Shown here: in pieces, positions 62,631 through 64,000 of the stretch
Position numbering within the stretch: the stretch's first letter is position 1
How the letters are laid out: each line of letters opens with the position of its first letter
Assembly (NCBI GenBank): GCA_000434735.1
Contig: FR881292.1
Coordinates: 62,350 to 126,349, forward strand
Direction: 5' to 3'
DNA length: 64,000 bases
Source: Bacteroides sp. CAG:530
GTDB taxonomy: Bacteria > Bacteroidota > Bacteroidia > Bacteroidales > Bacteroidaceae
Position numbers and translations under genes: made by a program
Notes under the pieces: model-generated
What the model was told of the DNA's origin: nothing
The model's input: the letters and a program-made list of their open reading frames with translations, nothing else
The model's database searches: none

Positions 62631-64000
62631 ATGAAAAAGACAATGAATAAAATTTTAACAATTATCACCTTGTTACTTCTGGGTTCTCTGGGATGCGGTT
62701 ATACCCTGCATGCACAAGAAAATGCCACAGAAGTAACAACCGAAACATCGAAAGTTAATTATGTGTACTCTATGGAGGAGGCACAGAAATTGGCTTATCA
62801 GAAGAAGAAACTGATTTTCGTGAATTGCTATGCCAAATGGGCTTTGCCTTGCGTAGGCATGAATCAGTATGTATTCGGCAATCAGGAGTTTGCCGACTAT
62901 ATGAACAAGACATTCATCAATTTGTTTGTCGACATGAAATCGGCAGACGGCAAAAAACTTGCCAAAGAGTATAATGTACACAGCTATGCGCATTATCTGA
63001 TTCTAAATTATAAAGGCGAAATAATACAACGCATCAGCGGAGGTAGTAAGTTGCCCGAGTTTAAAGATAAAGTGCGTATCGCTCTCAGCCCTAAGACTTC
63101 TCTTAAAGGTACCAGAGAGAAGTATGAAAGCGACAAGTATTCTAAAAAAGATCTTTATAATTACTTGTACGCTCTTAATGTGGCAGGAGAAGATTCTTTA
63201 TTCCAAAAACTTGGAAAAGAATACATGGCCATGCTTTCTGACAAAGAGTATAGTGAAAAGAAAAACTGGATTTTCGCTCGTATACACCGCGACAGAAAGA
63301 GTTTGTACTACAAGTATCTTGTATCGCACAAGGATTTGTTCGTGAAAGAGAATGGCGAAAAGACTGTAGATAATTATCTCAGCTCATTATTCTCGTCGGA
63401 AGTATTGAGTTTGGCTACAGAAGATACTGATTATGATGCCGCACGAATGGATAAGCTGGAACAAGAAATGAAAGAGGCAGGTTTGCCCGATACATGCTTG
63501 GTTTCTATAGTATATGGAATAGGAAAGCTAAGAGGACAAAAAAAGTATCATGAAATGCTTCAATACATTGAGAAGAACGAACGTTACTTCGCTCAACAGC
63601 TGGGTGTACGTCCGCTCATTGAGGCCAGCTTCTATTTCCCTCAGTTGAAAGGAAGCGAAAAGAACGAACTTCTTACTTATTTAAGAAAGGCGGCTAACCG
63701 CGAAACAGGAGCCGACGCCAACCGTCTGAACAAGTTGATTGCCTTAATGGAAGAAGGATATAAAGGTATAGAATTCGACCAACTCACCTTTGCAGAACTA
63801 TTGAAGAAAGCTAAAGATGAAGGCAAACTGGTATTCATAGATTGCTACACATCATGGTGCGGACCGTGTAGAGCGATGGCCAACTCTGTATTCCCAAAAG
63901 AAGAAGTAGGTAACTATTTCAACACGCGTTTCATCAATGCGAAAATGGATATGGAGAAAGGAGAAGGAAAAGAAGTGGCAAAGAAATATAAGATTAACGC
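62631..64000 (+). CDS. Tandem thioredoxin-fold periplasmic protein, 3' end outside window
   Basis: The frame is open to the window edge (456 codons visible). It starts 3 bp after the FISUMP stop, so translation is coupled. A Sec signal (MNKILTIITLLLLGSLGCG, cleavage near LHAQ) is followed by a thioredoxin-fold domain (about 45-150) in which the active site is W70-A-L-P-C74, so the first Cys is lost. A helical middle region follows, then a second thioredoxin domain from about 385 with a complete W409-C-G-P-C413. The second domain should reduce or isomerise disulfides; the first may only bind. The gene continues beyond 64000, so total length and further domains are unknown. Confidence 0.88.
   Translation, partial: MKKTMNKILTIITLLLLGSLGCGYTLHAQENATEVTTETSKVNYVYSMEEAQKLAYQKKKLIFVNCYAKWALPCVGMNQYVFGNQEFADYMNKTFINLFVDMKSADGKKLAKEYNVHSYAHYLILNYKGEIIQRISGGSKLPEFKDKVRIALSPKTSLKGTREKYESDKYSKKDLYNYLYALNVAGEDSLFQKLGKEYMAMLSDKEYSEKKNWIFARIHRDRKSLYYKYLVSHKDLFVKENGEKTVDNYLSSLFSSEVLSLATEDTDYDAARMDKLEQEMKEAGLPDTCLVSIVYGIGKLRGQKKYHEMLQYIEKNERYFAQQLGVRPLIEASFYFPQLKGSEKNELLTYLRKAANRETGADANRLNKLIALMEEGYKGIEFDQLTFAELLKKAKDEGKLVFIDCYTSWCGPCRAMANSVFPKEEVGNYFNTRFINAKMDMEKGEGKEVAKKYKIN

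Overview
The window looks like a chromosome segment from a Bacteroidales bacterium, most likely a gut Bacteroides/Phocaeicola relative; I cannot name the species. The evidence is a hybrid two-component regulator, SusC/SusD-type and other TonB-dependent systems, many SPII lipoproteins, a TamL/TamB pair, a fused NuoCD in an 11-subunit complex I operon, and repeated use of the Bacteroidota promoter box TAnnTTTG just ahead of genes. I see no transposase, integrase, phage gene, rRNA or CRISPR array.

Layout, left to right. 2-1258: 3' part of a hybrid two-component regulator, converging with tamL-tamB (1575-8575, minus), an outer-membrane assembly/translocation pair. 8786-16787 (minus): a serine-type sulfatase with its own promoter, preceded by an operon of a TonB-dependent receptor, a large two-domain lipoprotein and a secreted nuclease lipoprotein. 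17288-18961: an amino-acid permease. 19059-25667 (plus): a six-gene operon (cysQ, SLC13 permease, cysC, cysD, cysN, sulfotransferase) that imports sulfate, makes PAPS, transfers the sulfonate and recycles PAP. It ends in a strong terminator. No PAPS reductase or sulfite reductase is present, so the operon reads as a sulfonation pathway rather than sulfur assimilation. It resembles the steroid/cholesterol sulfonation locus known from Bacteroides thetaiotaomicron.

26101-41794 holds mostly household genes: NhaC antiporter, ROK regulator, dipeptidase, flippase-like membrane protein, RsmA, MgtE, DnaG, an orphan family-8 polysaccharide lyase, TadA, a small basic protein, YraN, BirA and a MATE exporter. 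42062-51931 (minus) is the nuo operon nuoA-B-CD-H-I-J-K-L-M-N without nuoEFG. 52060-53198 holds a small membrane-anchored protein, an AT-rich 21-bp tandem repeat inside a possible small gene, and tRNA-Pro(CGG). 53327 to the right edge is a signalling and uptake locus: ECF sigma factor, FecR anti-sigma, SusC with STN domain, SusD, a lipoprotein that may be an inactivated metallopeptidase relative, a FISUMP-domain lipoprotein, and a tandem thioredoxin-fold protein cut by the window edge. It has no carbohydrate enzyme.

A pattern that the genes do not explain is that several intergenic regions carry short tandem arrays with a period of 21-22 bp (two helical turns). One family, period about 22 bp and core TGCGAATGG, occurs three times (near 1.4, 25.85 and 41.87 kb). 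Separate 21-bp arrays lie upstream of the sulfatase promoter, upstream of the amino-acid permease, and near 52.7 kb.
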